This document shows, in pieces, positions 41,160-54,378 of a DNA stretch of 64,000 nucleotides. Position 1 is the first letter of the stretch. Each line of letters opens with the position of its first letter. A model generated the notes under the pieces. The model was not told the DNA's origin. It saw only the letters and a list, made by a program, of their open reading frames with translations, and did no database searches. Source of the DNA: Norana najaformis (Eukaryota > Annelida > Clitellata > Crassiclitellata > Hormogastridae); contig OZ029918.1 of NCBI GenBank assembly GCA_964023275.1, positions 18,146,361-18,210,360 of the forward strand, given 5' to 3'. Position numbers and translations under genes: made by a program.

Positions 41160-42060
41160 TCGGCGCTTGCGCTGCGTCAGCATCACGCGCGGATGAGTCA
41201 TCATGTGCGGACTGCGCTTAAAGCCTCGAGAGGCAGCTCGGATAAGTCATCATGTGTGGACTGTTCTCAAAGCGGTGTGTGTGGTGACCATTCACACTGC
41301 CTGCCTCACGCATGTGCTCACTGTTTTCAATGCCTCGGGTGGTAGCGCGGATGAGTCATCGAACCCGCCGGTGGTGTTTGTTGAGTCATCAGCACTCGAT
41401 GAGTCATCGACTGTGTTCAAACCCGGTGTGATCATGTGATGATCACGTGACGATCATGTGACTACACTCAAGCCGGTGGTGTGCAATAAGTCATCGGCGT
41501 TGGAGTTGCCTAGGATTCATCGCCGGTTTGATCACATGACTGCGCTCAAACCGGCCGCTAAAATGTTGATGCGGCACTGCGAGAAGATGTAAAAGGCTGG
41601 TGTTTGAACACAGTCACGTTACTGGTCACATGACTGTGCTAAAACCGGCCTGGCTTCCCTCGGCGGGGTCAAATGAGTGCAAACTGCGCTCAACCGCTAT
41701 TTTACAGTGCCAATGGGTCACCGACTGTACTCAAACCGGCCGTGGTCATTTAAGTGCAAACTGCGCTCAAATTGGCCTTTCTCAGCACCGATGATTCATC
41801 GCCGGTCTGATCACGTGACTGCGCTCAAACCAGCCTGACAGTCGGTGAGTCATCACACACGATGAGTCACCGACTGTGCTCACACCGGTTCAAACCGAAC
41901 TGCGCTCAAACTGGCCTTTCCCAGCGCCGATGATTCATCGCTGGTTTGATCATGTGACTGCACTGAAACCGGCCTGACAGTTGGTGAGTCATCGCACACG
42001 ATGAGTCACCGACTGTGCTCAAACCGGTTCAAACCGGTTTGCGCTCAAACCGGCCTTTTA
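41160..42060 (+). repeat. GC-richer degenerate repeat array dense in TGAGTCA, CACGTG and AACCGG motifs
   Basis: About 900 bp of related short modules. Exact TGAGTCA occurs at 41194, 41352, 41382, 41400, 41846, 41863, 41985 and 42002, usually as GATGAGTCATC or GTGAGTCATC. GATCAYGTGAC or close variants occur near 41427-41460, 41530, 41618, 41808 and 41947. CTCAAACCGG and the palindromic AACCGGTT recur. The best-ordered part is a 139-bp tandem unit (41760-41898 and 41899-42037). No ORF. Confidence 0.85.
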
Positions 42061-42278
42061 CATCTACTACAGTTGATGAATCTCTGATTAACGTTATTCA
42101 AGGGACAGCTAGCAGTGAAACAATAGGTTTGGTCTTAAGCTTTATAAACTCTGTAAGAGTCTGTCAGGTTATATGTAGATTGCGCTCACTCACACACAGC
42201 TCCAATATGACTTTTAAAGTCAGCTGATGGACTGAAATCATCAAGTGTAGTTCTCAGCATGGTCAGTGACATGCTTGA

Positions 42279-43057
<779 letters not shown>

Positions 43058-44315
43058 TTACTTATTTTTTGGTACATTTCTTTTGTATTATGGCCAGAGA
43101 CAAGTGCCATAAACAAATAACTACAAAAACATTTTTTGCCTTTCATTTTTTCAGTTAAAACCAGTCGGCAATGTTTACACCTGAATACAGCATGTTTATG
43201 CAAAATTAAATGAATGCGGTGGGCAGCACCTGAATTTTTTAATAAACAGTAAACAGGTTAATGTGGCTAGAAACATAAATTGTCTGGTATTAAATCACAA
43301 GCACTTTTGCCCATAATAACACAGCAGTGTGGCCTTTCAAAGTAAAATCAGACAGCCTATGTCTGAGCTTTATAGCCACACTAAGCCTTACATAAATCAT
43401 ACACTACTGTATTTCAATGTAAATCATACACTACTGTATTTCAACATTGCCCTCTTAACCAGCATTTTGTTGGCACAATATCATGGTGACTTTGGCTGTC
43501 AAAGACTGCACGCAGACAGGACTTAACAAAACCACACTCCCATAATATATGAATCATTGCTATTGTACTGAAAGAAAGGTTGAAGAATCCACATTTCCAT
43601 TCAATTTAATGGTAATGCAGTGAAAATAAATCGTGCTTACTAGTTCAGATGTTTTAAGACTTGGGTTAGTGCTTGCGGACTATTCATTTTTGGTCTGTGT
43701 GACTTGCAGTATATACATGTGTGAGGTCTATACCAAACGTTTTTGCAGATTTTCCTAATTTCTGTTGGTTAATTGTGTTTGTGGTTATATAGGTATAGCT
43801 ATACCAAACATTTTTGCAAGTTTCTCTAATTTCTGTGGGTTAAACGTGTTTGTGGGTTATATCCATGCATGTGTTATATGCATAACACGGTAACTTTGGA
43901 CTTAGATGTAGGTCTTGAGAAATGGGAGCATGATGAAGGAATAGATCGAGTTACTAAAAAGCATGTAGGTATATTAGACATTGCTTGTTGAATGAGGTTA
44001 GGAATTGGCTTCATATAATGGCAAAATAAAATCGATGCATTAGTTCCGACAGCAACTCGAGGTGATAGCTGGATAGCCTGAGCATGTTTGTTTGACAGTG
44101 AACAGAAAAGAGGGACAATAGTAGCAAGAACTATAGCAAAATATAAGTACAGTGTGATGTCAGTTTCAATTTGTAGGGACAACAGCTTGTGGCTTGTCTG
44201 ATAAGGATGAGAAAGGCTGTTTCGACAAATGCACAGCGAGTATAGCAGACAGAGCTTATAGTCTAAAGAAGACAAGTACTTTTCAACTTATGGACTGACA
44301 TAAGCTCAGAAAAAG
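43058..44315. other. No gene; small tandem duplications
   Basis: Contains a 25-bp direct duplication (AAATCATACACTACTGTATT twice at about 43395-43443) and a 71-bp imperfect duplication (43728-43795 and 43799-43863, both with CTATACCAAAC and TTTTTGCA). A 133-codon minus-strand ORF at 43874-44275 has no recognisable feature and is not called. Confidence 0.6.
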
Positions 44316-46151
44316 GGGTCATTCCAGCTCAACTCAACCAATTTTGAGGAAGTTTCCCTCCCTACCATCTCAGAATTCCTGTGCGGTTTCTTGTGCAGAT
44401 TACAAAAATATAACTATTATTATTGTATGTCCTATGATTTCAGCTGTATTAAATGTCAGAAGTGCCTTCATATTCATTTTATTTCTAAATTTTGCAATAT
44501 TCAGTGATCAATATCTCCACATGTATCAGGCACAATGCATTCCATTTTTATATGTATACTGTCTATGTGGCTGGCAATTACTTGGCAGAGTTTGACTTGA
44601 TTACTTATTCACATCTGCTGGATATAGTTGGTCAAAGTTCACCATATCTGACAAGGGGGGGGGGGTCAAAGAGAAAAAATATTCCCAAAAAGGGTAATAA
44701 AATATTACTTTTTCATTGCATTTTCTGATAGAGCATAGATCAATTGATAAGTGTTCCAAAAATCCCAACAGCATTTTTTGTTTTAAGGAGTTTACAAAGT
44801 GTCAAATATGGTCGATTTTTGGCATCTCGAGTTGCAATTAAGGGCGGTATTAACAGACTTGTTACCCTAACATTTCAATATCAAAACTGTATGTGGCAGC
44901 AATATATGACCAAACATGGTACATTGGGGGTGACAACAGACTGGTCAGACAAAGGGGAAGATATACTCGTCAAATTCATGACAAGTACACAGAGGAGGGG
45001 AAGCTATCGTCTGACTTGGCCAAGACATGATGACATATGCTGAGTTCCATTCCAACATGCCCTTTGTTTTGTGCCAGCAACTCGAACACACAGTAATGGT
45101 GCACGTCAGTTCCAGTTGGACGATTCAGTATGAAAGACTGTAACAATAAAATTTTCATCTTATTTACAGAAAAACTTTCAAAATATATGATGCTGTATGC
45201 ATAAATGACACTATTTTGATATTGTTAGATGTTTAGCAGCTCCACAGAATATTTCATCATATGTAGTTTGATAGACTACCAATTAACACGAAATTTGTTC
45301 ATAAATTCACTTTAATTATAATAAAGAAATGTTTATGTTAACTGTATGTTTAATAAAAATTACTTAGATATGTTGCATTTATATTTTTTATAGTGATCAC
45401 ATTGGTTTCACAGTTTTGATATTGATATATTAGCGTAACAAGTGTGTCAAATTCCGTGCTTAATTGCAATGATGCCAAAAATAGACCATATTTGACACTT
45501 TGTAAACTTCTTAAAACAAAAAACGCTATTGGGATTTTTGGAACACTTATCAATTGATCTATGCTTTATCAGAAAATGCAGTAAAAAAGTAATATTTTTA
45601 TGACCCTTTTTGGGAATATTTTTTGTCAGATTTGGTGAACTCTGACTGCCTATATCCAGCAGATGTGAATAAGTAATCAAGTCAAACTCTGCCAAGTAAT
45701 TGCCAGCCACATAGACAGTATACATATAAAAATTGATTGCATTGTGCCTGGTACATGTGGAGATATTGATCACTGAATATTGCAAAATTTAGAAATAAAA
45801 TGAATATGAAGGCACTTTTGACATTTAATACCGCTGAAATCATAGGACACACAATAATAATAGTTATATTTTTGTAATCTGCACAAGAAGCTGTATAAGA
45901 AGAAAAAATCATCTAAATTGGTCCAAAAGCTCTAGCGATATCAATTCTCAAAAACTGGACATCTCGAAGTTTCGCGAAATGCCTTCGGAGGGTGGGGTCA
46001 CGGAATCAACGATATCTTGGAAAGTATTTTAAATATTGCAGAAAAATTTTGAGTTTTCCATCCAATATACCTTGCAACATGTGGTTAAACTTTCGGCCAA
46101 TTCTGAGATGGTCGGGTGAGAGGCATTGGTTGAGTTGAGCTGGAATGACCC
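44316..46151. mobile_element. Foldback (long inverted-repeat) DNA element
   Basis: Ends GGGTCATTCCAGCTCAAC at 44316 and its complement at 46151, followed inward by matching arms: 44316-44860 against 45436-46151. The right arm has about 200 bp not present in the left (46150-45905 segment), so the left arm carries a deletion. The central 575 bp is single copy. No transposase ORF; flanking duplication not clear. A non-autonomous foldback or large MITE. Confidence 0.82.
44940..45135 (+). pseudogene. Captured coding fragment in the foldback spacer
   Basis: Plus-strand frame with WSDKGEDILVKFMT, LTWPRHDDIC, a TGA where Trp would fit, then VPFQHALCFVPATRT and ARQFQLDDS. Composition and pattern look like the end of a protein exon, with one stop. 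Origin not identified. Confidence 0.4.
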
Positions 46152-46639
46152 TAATGTACTCGTATAAATAAATCAAAAATCTTGTTTTGGCACACACCTC
46201 TGGCATACTGTTTATTTTGAAATGCCAGGAAAAAGTTTTTCTATGATTGAGTAGTCAAAACAACGACTCTTACTTGCCACTATAATCTACTAGATAGAGT
46301 AGTGGTAAATCATACTATATCTTGTGATTTTCATTACAGGTGATGGTAACATTTTGTTGCATTTTTATCATTCTACTCTGTTACTGCCTGTCAGCAGCCA
46401 GTGCCTGGTCTTACATTACTCAGCGTATGAATTTTTCACGCTATGCCGCTTGACTGGGCCAATATCCTGTAGAACTCTAAAGCTACTCTTTTATTATAAA
46501 ATATGGAGGCCAAGTGGAAGCACTTCATGCTTGAAGTGGAAGCTTCCATTGCCTGTCCAGTATCCTCTCGTGTCGGGATCCATAATCACCGCTCTGTTGA
46601 GAACAAATTTTCCTCAATTCAGGAATTAAATTCTTTCTG
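46152..46639. other. Unassigned sequence
   Basis: No supported ORF or repeat. It grades into the decayed LINE that follows. Confidence 0.5.
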
Positions 46640-48770
46640 TAGATCGGATGTCTTCTGCACTGTCGAGACCTAGCATGAAGCCAGCAATTATATGTCAGTC
46701 TTCCTGTCAACATCTGATAGTTATCGCTGTGTTGACCGGCCATGGCCTCTTGGTCGTGACAATTGTTCACAATATAGAATATATAAATTCTTTTTCACGT
46801 GATAGAATGCATAAATTCCACCACAAAAATCTCCTTACTACCAAATATGAGCTAGGAAGCTTTCCCTCTAGGACTTTTGAACACCTCTTCTTTCTTGTCA
46901 CTTCTGGGTGCCAACAGCAGCTGGTCATTGGCCTTTACTGACCTGGTTAAGAAAAAACTCCTTTCTTCAAGTTATTTTTAGAGTTCCTATTTCATCTGTC
47001 TATGCTCTTTCATCCTGTCTACTTGCTTGGCAACCTCAATGTGCACCTTGACAATACTGATCTTTCTGACGCCGCCACTATTACTCATCTTCTTGATTAT
47101 TTCTCTTGTCCACTACATATCTGTGCCAACTCGTTATTATAGGTGTTTCCATTGAAAACCTCTCTATCTAAACCCCCAGCCTCTCTGATCACTCTGATCA
47201 GTGTCTCCATTGATTGACAATGACAAACAGTGTCACTGGTTCATGATGTTGTGAAGAGCCAATGCTTCACAAACTTCAACCTGGATGCATTCATGTAGGA
47301 CCTCCTGAACTCTTTCAAAGAGCATGTACACCTCAATCTTCTCTAGACTGATCAAGCCTTTTTACTCTACAACTCCATACTGCAGGACCTTTTAGATCAT
47401 CACTCTCCTGTACTCACCATCAACATACGTCCAAGAGTAGAATGCCCATGGTTTGATGGGAATGCTTGAAGTCAAACAGATTAACCAGGAGTCTCGAAAG
47501 GCTGTATTGTCAACAAGTCAACCAATAACACTTCCAGAGCAGGCATGCCAAATTCATACATAGACGGCTTGGTGATGGTCGGGGATGTCAAAACACCTGG
47601 AACCTCCTGAACTCTCGTCTTTTCTCAGCTTTGCAAGACTCCTAAGCCAACACACCGGATGAGTTGTTACATTTCTTTCAAGATAAAGTTAAAAATGTGA
47701 GAGAACACTATTAACTCTCCTTCTCTTCCTGAGGTACCCATCCTTATTATAATTTTGCTATCAACCCTTGACCCTGTCACTCTTGAACTGACTACATCGG
47801 TAACGTACTATTGAAATTCACATCCAAACACTGAACTTCATCCTGTATGTAGTTTCTGAACTCTCAACCTCTGATCTTTGCCATTATCCTAGCTTTCCTT
47901 ATTACCATTTCTCTCTCTAGGGGCACTTCTTTCTCTTAAAAGAGGACAGTTCGATGTCCTTGTCTTAAGAAGAGTGGTCTCGATCCCTCTCTTTTCTTTA
48001 ACCATAGGTCTATTTCTAATGTTTCTTTCCTATCTAAGATGATGAAGAAACTGGTCCACACTCAGCTCTACTCTTACCTCTCTGTAAACAACCTACACAT
48101 GGCTTCCTGTATATAAGCATATCCGCTTCATGCTGGCTCTTCTCATGTCCAAAGCATATGCATATCATATGCCATCCTGCTTATCATCCATGGTTACATA
48201 CACCCTGTAGCTCTGTTATAGATCGATTCTGTCTATGATCAGCATCTTCTGGAAAGGATCTTTCTGGTACACGTCTTGTCTTTGGCCGGCATTCATTAAT
48301 AGTTGCTGGTCCCTCCATCTGGAACTCTCTATCTCTTCATGATTGCAGCATTCTTACCAAGACTATCTTTCACTGTAACCTCAAAGCTTCTTCCAATCTG
48401 TTTATGGTTCTTAATGTTTCCTGTTTCCCAGCTTCAATGTACACATCCAAACTTTGTAAGGGGGCATTATCACTTACAGTGTACAAAATATAATAATTCT
48501 GTTGATGAATGCTATACTAGCAACTGATATCTTGCAGTTGATAAATTTCAGCTAATTTATAAATGTGTTCAACAGCCAGTATAACAAGCAAATTTAAAAC
48601 TAAACAATAACCCAACTTCCATTCTAAGATTTTATCTTTCAAGCCTCCTCTGAGATGATTACTGTGTAGGGACCTTGAGCAAGTCCTTTGCTCACAGTTG
48701 CTCGGCGCCATTGATTGATGCCAAGTCGTTAGATAACGGCGCCTAATAAATGCAGAAATAATAATTGGAA
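46640..48770 (+). pseudogene. Decayed CR1/L2-like LINE, plus strand
   Basis: Many stops, but blocks appear in order: FEHLFFLVTSG...QQLVIGLY and LGNLNVHLDNTDLSD (endonuclease), LLDHHSPVLTINIRPR...PWFDGN (linker), LVHTQLYSYLSVNN (early RT), then after a large internal loss FGRHSLIVAGPSIWNSLSL (RT C-terminal tail, about 48280). The 3' end at about 48700-48770 has CGGCGCC-TAATAAATGC and an AATAAT tail, as in L2/CR1 elements. An inverted relative is at 57500-57960. Confidence 0.7.
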
Positions 48771-49179
48771 TATAATGAATGCTACGGGATGCTTCTTATC
48801 AAACCAAGCTTGTGCCTTGAGTTTTTTTATTTATAAGTTGGTGATCACATTCCCTCTGCCTTTGTGTTTTTGGTTCCCAGTTCATAGTTGTTCCTGGAAG
48901 TGTACTATTCTTCATTTGCAGCCAATATTTCTTTATGAAATTAATGTTTTCTTTGTTCACAGAATAATGAGTTGGTTATTGGCAACATTAATGGTGACTT
49001 GTTTGTGTATAAAGGCTTGGGAAGTAAACCATGGGCAGGAGCTACAGAGCTTGGAATGGTATAGTATAATTTTTTATATGTAAAGGTTTTCTTAAAGTGC
49101 TGTTCATGTCGATTGCTATTTCTAAATATAAAACTATATGCATTTTTCTAGACAATTATGTACCAACTTTTAACTCAAC
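48771..49179. other. Unassigned sequence
   Basis: A 102-codon ORF (48775-49083) is hydrophobic and of AT-rich composition without domain features; not called. Confidence 0.5.
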
Positions 49180-49935
49180 TCTTGCTGGTAGAACTTGAGG
49201 AATGCCTGCCTTCTATGCACATGTGATTCTGCTTCACTGGTTTTGCTGTAAACTCAGAGAAATTTGAGGCATTGTTGTTTGATTTACTTCAGTATCAGCA
49301 TTCTCGCCTTTCTTAATCCAGCATCAACCTTGCTGATACTGCTTTCATCTATCAGACACTGTTAAAACACTTGAAGTAACACTCTACAGTAATCTCACAT
49401 TTCAGCCCTGCATAACAAACTGTGTTTCTATCAAATCAGGTCTAAACTTAAGACTTATCTGTTTCAACTTGCATCACATCTGGTTGCATCAGACCTGGGT
49501 CATGTTACAAACCATAGCCTGCTCTTTTATCCGCTTTCATTGTGATTATACCAGCTTGGTTTTTGTTGTTATCTCAGGTCTTGACTTCAGCAGGCTTCAA
49601 GCATTCAGTGCTGCATGCACCAACTCGAAGACACTCCTTAACCCTACTCTTGCAGTGGCTTTGACTTCCTGTATAATTCAGGGTAGCATTTAAACTGGCC
49701 TGTTTGACCTATGAAGTCCTTAGCAGAAGAACTCCTATCTACTTTCAGCCATTGGTCTCTTCTTATACCCCTCCCAATAGTTTGTGTCTTTGGCAGAACT
49801 GTCATGGACTATCAAGCATTATATGCCCCGGCCACTCAAAGAATGGAACCAGCTACCAATCTTTCTTTTAAGTTAAAATTCTTTTTCTTTCTTGAGAAAC
49901 ATCTAAATACTCACTATTTCTCATCAGGTCTCTAA
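49180..49935 (+). pseudogene. Decayed LINE C-terminal tail, plus strand
   Basis: Readings such as YAPATQRMEPATNLSFKLKFFFFLEKHLNTH (49820-49920) match the A-P-x-x-W-N-x-L-P ... L-K-x-x-L-x-T-H end of CR1/L2 proteins with substitutions. Upstream pieces are too decayed to frame. Confidence 0.5.
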
Positions 49936-51399
49936 CATCTAGATATCTTACTGCAAAACCACCTAGCACCCCACTGGCTGCACCTCAGATTCACATTACA
50001 CTGCAGCTTTTTACAATAATGAAACTAAAGATGGACACAGAGACTATAGAAATGGTGTTCCCAGACTGGGAATTAATCACAACATGTTGTAGCATATCTT
50101 CCTGTTAATTTGCATTTGTCTTGTTTAATGATGTGTGGAGGTTGTATATATATGTTTATTAAATGTAGTTGTTTTGTGTAGGTTTTGGTATAATTTAGAA
50201 GATTAATGTTGATTTTAGTCATGTGTAATGTTAATATATTAAGCAAGCCAGCATTTAGATTAATTATTTGATGTTAATTATGGTAATTAATTGATATTAA
50301 ATGGGGTTTATGGGTGTGAACTGTGTGATGTCTAGGACTGAAATGAAAGCAGGGTACCAGTGAACCTGATTGCAAATGACTAAGGATTTTTGATCAGATG
50401 CCATGAAATAGCAGACAATCTTTCTTCAAGATGGTTGAGTGAGGAAGTTCGATTACTTTAATTAATTCTGCACTGGACTCGGCAGATTAAGGATCACTGT
50501 GAAAGATCTGTCACAAACCCTGAGTCTAAAGACTTGTTAAAAAGTGTGGAGAAGGCAGTGAACAAGAAACTGCGTTAGTTGCCTTAGGTCTCGGAAGGTG
50601 ATTAGAGTGAAGTGTAGCATTGTTGGCCATATTAGCTGAAGGAACTTAAAATAATTCACTTTGGATGTTATCATAGTTCGAAAATAAGTTGATTCAGGTG
50701 TCAGCTGGTTGTCGTACGAACTGTGGAACACTTCTACACATTCTTTGCAGAGAAACGAGTGAACTTTGTTCGAAAGATTTGGCAGTAATCCTATCGTCTG
50801 CAAAGGATGCCATTTCAACTGCATGACGGTCTATGTGGAAAAGTGCACGATGATGAGAAAAATGAATCTGAGAACCTGACTATATTGGGAAGCTGGAGTT
50901 AGAAGACTTGTCAACCAATGAGGGAGGGATGTATTAAATGTACTCTTTAGTAGCATAACTAATGCTGGCTTAGATAGGTTGATTAAAGTGTAATTACGTA
51001 TCTCGTTTGTCATATGAACTGATTGACAGTTATTCGTATTAAAAAAGTAACTGAAATCTCAGTATTCTGACACTTCAGATAAACATGCTATCGCAAAATG
51101 TTTGATTCAAGTGTAATTAAAGTCAAACACATATGAATTGGAGCAATATAGTTCCTCTAAAGGATATTGCATTTAGATATACATAGTGGTGTAGAAACTC
51201 TGCATACTGTGACCAGAGGTAGAATTAGTTAGCGGAGTGATTGTGTAAAAGAGAGTAAGTAAGAAGAATGTTATAGGGTGTACGGGCGACCCTGATGTTC
51301 TTAATCGAACCATATGTAGCAGACCACGTTTTCTCTATCTGCATGTCCTGCTTTTACCAGCTACATCAGATCAGGTTCATTCATGGAGTTGTATCATTT
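49936..51399. other. Unassigned sequence
   Basis: AT-rich, no convincing ORF. Two minus-strand ORFs (50537-50824, 50831-51013) lie in the same region and could be remnants of one old coding unit, but I recognise no domain. Confidence 0.45.
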
Positions 51400-52040
51400 G
51401 ACCCAGCTGTGAAACTGAACCACTTGTTATCTTGATGTGCTTGAACTACTGTGCATGCAAGCCTGCTAAACATCAGACTTTGTAAACTGCAGTCCATCTT
51501 CAACTGCATTGCCTGAATTGTGACCAGCCTCCCAAATTTTTGCACTTTTAAGGGTATTTGCAAGAAACACTGCATTAGCTCCCTGTTGAGGATAGAATCA
51601 AATTCAAGATCTTCCTCTTTTGAAGAAGCTGCATTAGTCATGGCTGTTACAAGAATAAATCAAGGAGCTCTATGTTCCAGTTTGTAACCGCCAGGTCGTT
51701 GACTGCTACATTTTGTAGCCAAGAGAACCTCCTAAGTCCCACACATGCATGTGGCAACTCAAGCAAGGCATGCTTTCTCATGCATTGGGTTGTCTTTCTG
51801 GAACTATCTTCTGCTGAAAATCCTAACAGTTCTGGCTACTGCACAAGAAATATTTTTCTGCTGATCTTAAGATGCACCCTTTTAATTCTTTTAGATAGCC
51901 GTGCTTCAGCACCTTTGAGAGGTTCTTAAAAGGCACTATTGAAATGTTCAGATATATACATACGCTTATGCTGTTATGGGATGCAAGTATTTGAGAAACC
52001 TTTGCAATTCTGGCTACCTGGAATATGCTGCCTGCCATTG
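51400..52040 (+). pseudogene. Decayed CR1/L2-like RT C-terminus, plus strand
   Basis: Fragments in several frames resemble LQSIFNCIA..IVTSLPNF (the L-Q-x-V-x-N-A-A-A-R block), a I-x-x-K-I block, a L-Y-V-P-V segment, and a W-N-x-L-P-like end near 51800. Very old. Confidence 0.45.
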
Positions 52041-52514
52041 CAAGAATACAACTGGCTTGTGATGTAAATTTACCAATAAAATGTTTTTATAGTAAACAGT
52101 CAAAAATTTTTACCCATGGGAATGGTCTTAATTAGATGCTGGCCTGCACATGTTCAGTAATTGACTCATTGTGTATCTCGACTCCACCCCTTAAGAAAGT
52201 GCATCATTTTTGGAAAATTCCATTGCTTTGAGACCATATATTGGCTAACTAATATTCATAATTGAGTAGCCAAGAAACAAGGCCTCATTTATGAAGCATA
52301 ATAGTTGAAAATGTTGGGATGCATAATGGTGTTTACCTTATAAATTGTCCTCACTTAAAGTTAATTTTTATGGCTAAAGTGTTCAGATCTGCAAATTTTC
52401 TTGATATTTAAACGGAGTAACATATTTTCTGAAAGCACAGCAAAAGAAATCTTAATTATGAAACGTTAGTATTTGAACAAATGCTTTAAAACAATTCTGA
52501 GTTTTTCGTTATCT
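52041..52514. other. Unassigned sequence
   Basis: AT-rich, no feature supported. Confidence 0.5.
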
Positions 52515-52527
52515 ACTCCAGCGCCAA
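52515..52527. repeat. Target-site duplication, left, of truncated RTE
   Basis: ACTCCAGCGCCAA, repeated exactly at 54366-54378. Confidence 0.88.
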
Positions 52528-54365
52528 AAACAAGGTACGAGAAATGAATAGAGCATTCCAAAAGCAAGCACGTATAGACAAAGAAAAACATCTAAATGCA
52601 ATGTGCAAGGAAATGGAGGAAGAGGGAAAGAAAGGAAGAACTAAAGAAATGTTTTCAAAAGTGAGGGAAATAACGAGAAAATTCACACCAAGAATGGGAT
52701 CAATGAGGTCAAGGGATGGACACATAATCGCAGACGAAGAGGAAATGAAGAACAGATGGAAAGAATACACAGAGGAGCTGTACAGTGAAGATAGGAGAGT
52801 AATGAAAGAACGAATCGATACATCAGAACATGAAAAGGAACCGGACGTTTTGGAAGCAGAGGTGGAATGGGCAATTAGACAACTGAAGGACAATAAAGCA
52901 CCGGGTCCGGATGGGATACCCATAGAAATGGTAAAAGCAGGAGATGGCGCAATGACAAAGACAATAACAAAAATGTGCAATATCATATGGACAACGGGAA
53001 AATGGCCAGAGGATTGGAAGAGCTCAATCTTTATCCCTATATTCAAAAAAGGAGATTCGAGAGAGTGTGAAAACTACAGGACCATAGCAATGATATCGCA
53101 CATAAGTAAAATACTGCTTAAAATAATACATAAAAGAATGGAGAACATAATAGAGAGGGAGCTTCCAGATAACCAAGCAGGATTTAGGAAATCCCGCGGA
53201 ACTCGTGATCATATCGCCAACATGCGGTGGATAATGGAGAGTCAAAAGGAGTATGGACAAAAATTATACATATGCTTCATTGACTATAGTAAGGCATTCG
53301 ATTGCATTGATCATGAGTTGATGTGGAAAACCTTAATAGAAATGGGAATACCAAGGCACTTGATACAACTTCTTAAGGGATTGTACGAAGAACAGATTGC
53401 GGTAATAAGAACTGAATTTGGAGATACTGAAAGAATCAAAATAAAGAAAGGAGTGAGGCAGGGATGCATTCTGTCCCCATTCCTATTTAACCTATATGCA
53501 GAAAGGATAATGAGGATGGCGGAAATGGATGGAGCAAAAGAGGGAGTAAAGATAGCGGGAAGAACACTGAATAATCTGAGATACGCAGATGACACAACAC
53601 TATTAGCAGGTAAAAAAACAGATCTGGTAGAACTGATAAGAAGGCTGAAGAGAGAGAGCGAGAAAGCAGGACTATACTTCAATATAAAGAAAACGAAGAT
53701 CATGACAACAGCTGAGGAGGGCAGTTTTATGGTGGATGGAGAGGAATTAGAGACGGTAACAAGCTTTACATTCTTGGGATCAGTAGTAGAAAGAGAAGGA
53801 AAGTGCGATATGGAAATAAACCGAAGGGTGGCGATTGGAAAAGCCGCAATGAATGGACTAGAAAAAATATGGAAAGACAAACATGTGAGCACAGACACGA
53901 AAAAAAGATTGGTGAGGGCCTTGATTATACCAACAGTAACATACGGCAGTGAGACGTGGACAATGACCAAGAAAATAGAGAAAAAAATCAATGCTTGTGA
54001 AATGTGGATATGGAGGAAGATGCTGAGAACGTCATGGATGGAGAAAAGGACTAATGAATGGGTACGCATGGCGATTGGAATTGAGCAAGATGAGACGTTA
54101 CTACAAACAGTGCTAAAATCAAAGCTGAGGTTCTTTGGACATGTTATGAGATCAGATGGATTGGAAAAAGAAATGATGCTGGCTTGTGGAGAGGGAAAGA
54201 GAAAACAAGGGAGACCAAGGAAAAAATGGATGGACAAGATACACGAAGCAACTGGAATGAACTTGGCACAACTAAGGGACGCGACATTGGAAAGAAAGAA
54301 ATGGAGAAGATTGATCATGACGGTTGCTAGAGCTCAAAGAGCTGACAGCACAAGGTGACAAGGTG
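52528..54365 (+). mobile_element. 5'-truncated RTE-clade LINE
   Basis: 1838 bp between 13-bp duplications. The endonuclease half is missing, and the 3' end is a pair of ACAAGGTG units, the short tandem tail typical of RTE elements. Classic 5' truncation during target-primed reverse transcription. Confidence 0.9.
52544..54358 (+). pseudogene. RTE reverse transcriptase, truncated but open
   Basis: 604 open codons. RT about residues 105-400: KAPGPDGIPIEM, FIDYSKAFDCIDH (D247), GVRQGCILSPFLFNLY, RYADDTTLLA (YADD 347-350). C-terminus with TYGSETW, WMEKRTNEW, FFGHVMR and KQGRPRKKWMD. No endonuclease precedes it, and the first ATG is only where the truncated frame happens to begin. It is related to, but clearly diverged from, the RTE at 17.2 kb (YADD against FADD, different linker), so it derives from another family. 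The open frame implies recent insertion. Confidence 0.88.
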
Positions 54366-54378
54366 ACTCCAGCGCCAA

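Noticed and set aside
43874-44275. 133-codon minus-strand ORF
   Set aside because: No domain, biased composition, and no promoter or splice context; probably chance.
53311-54318. 335-codon minus-strand ORF
   Set aside because: Antisense shadow of the truncated RTE reverse transcriptase.
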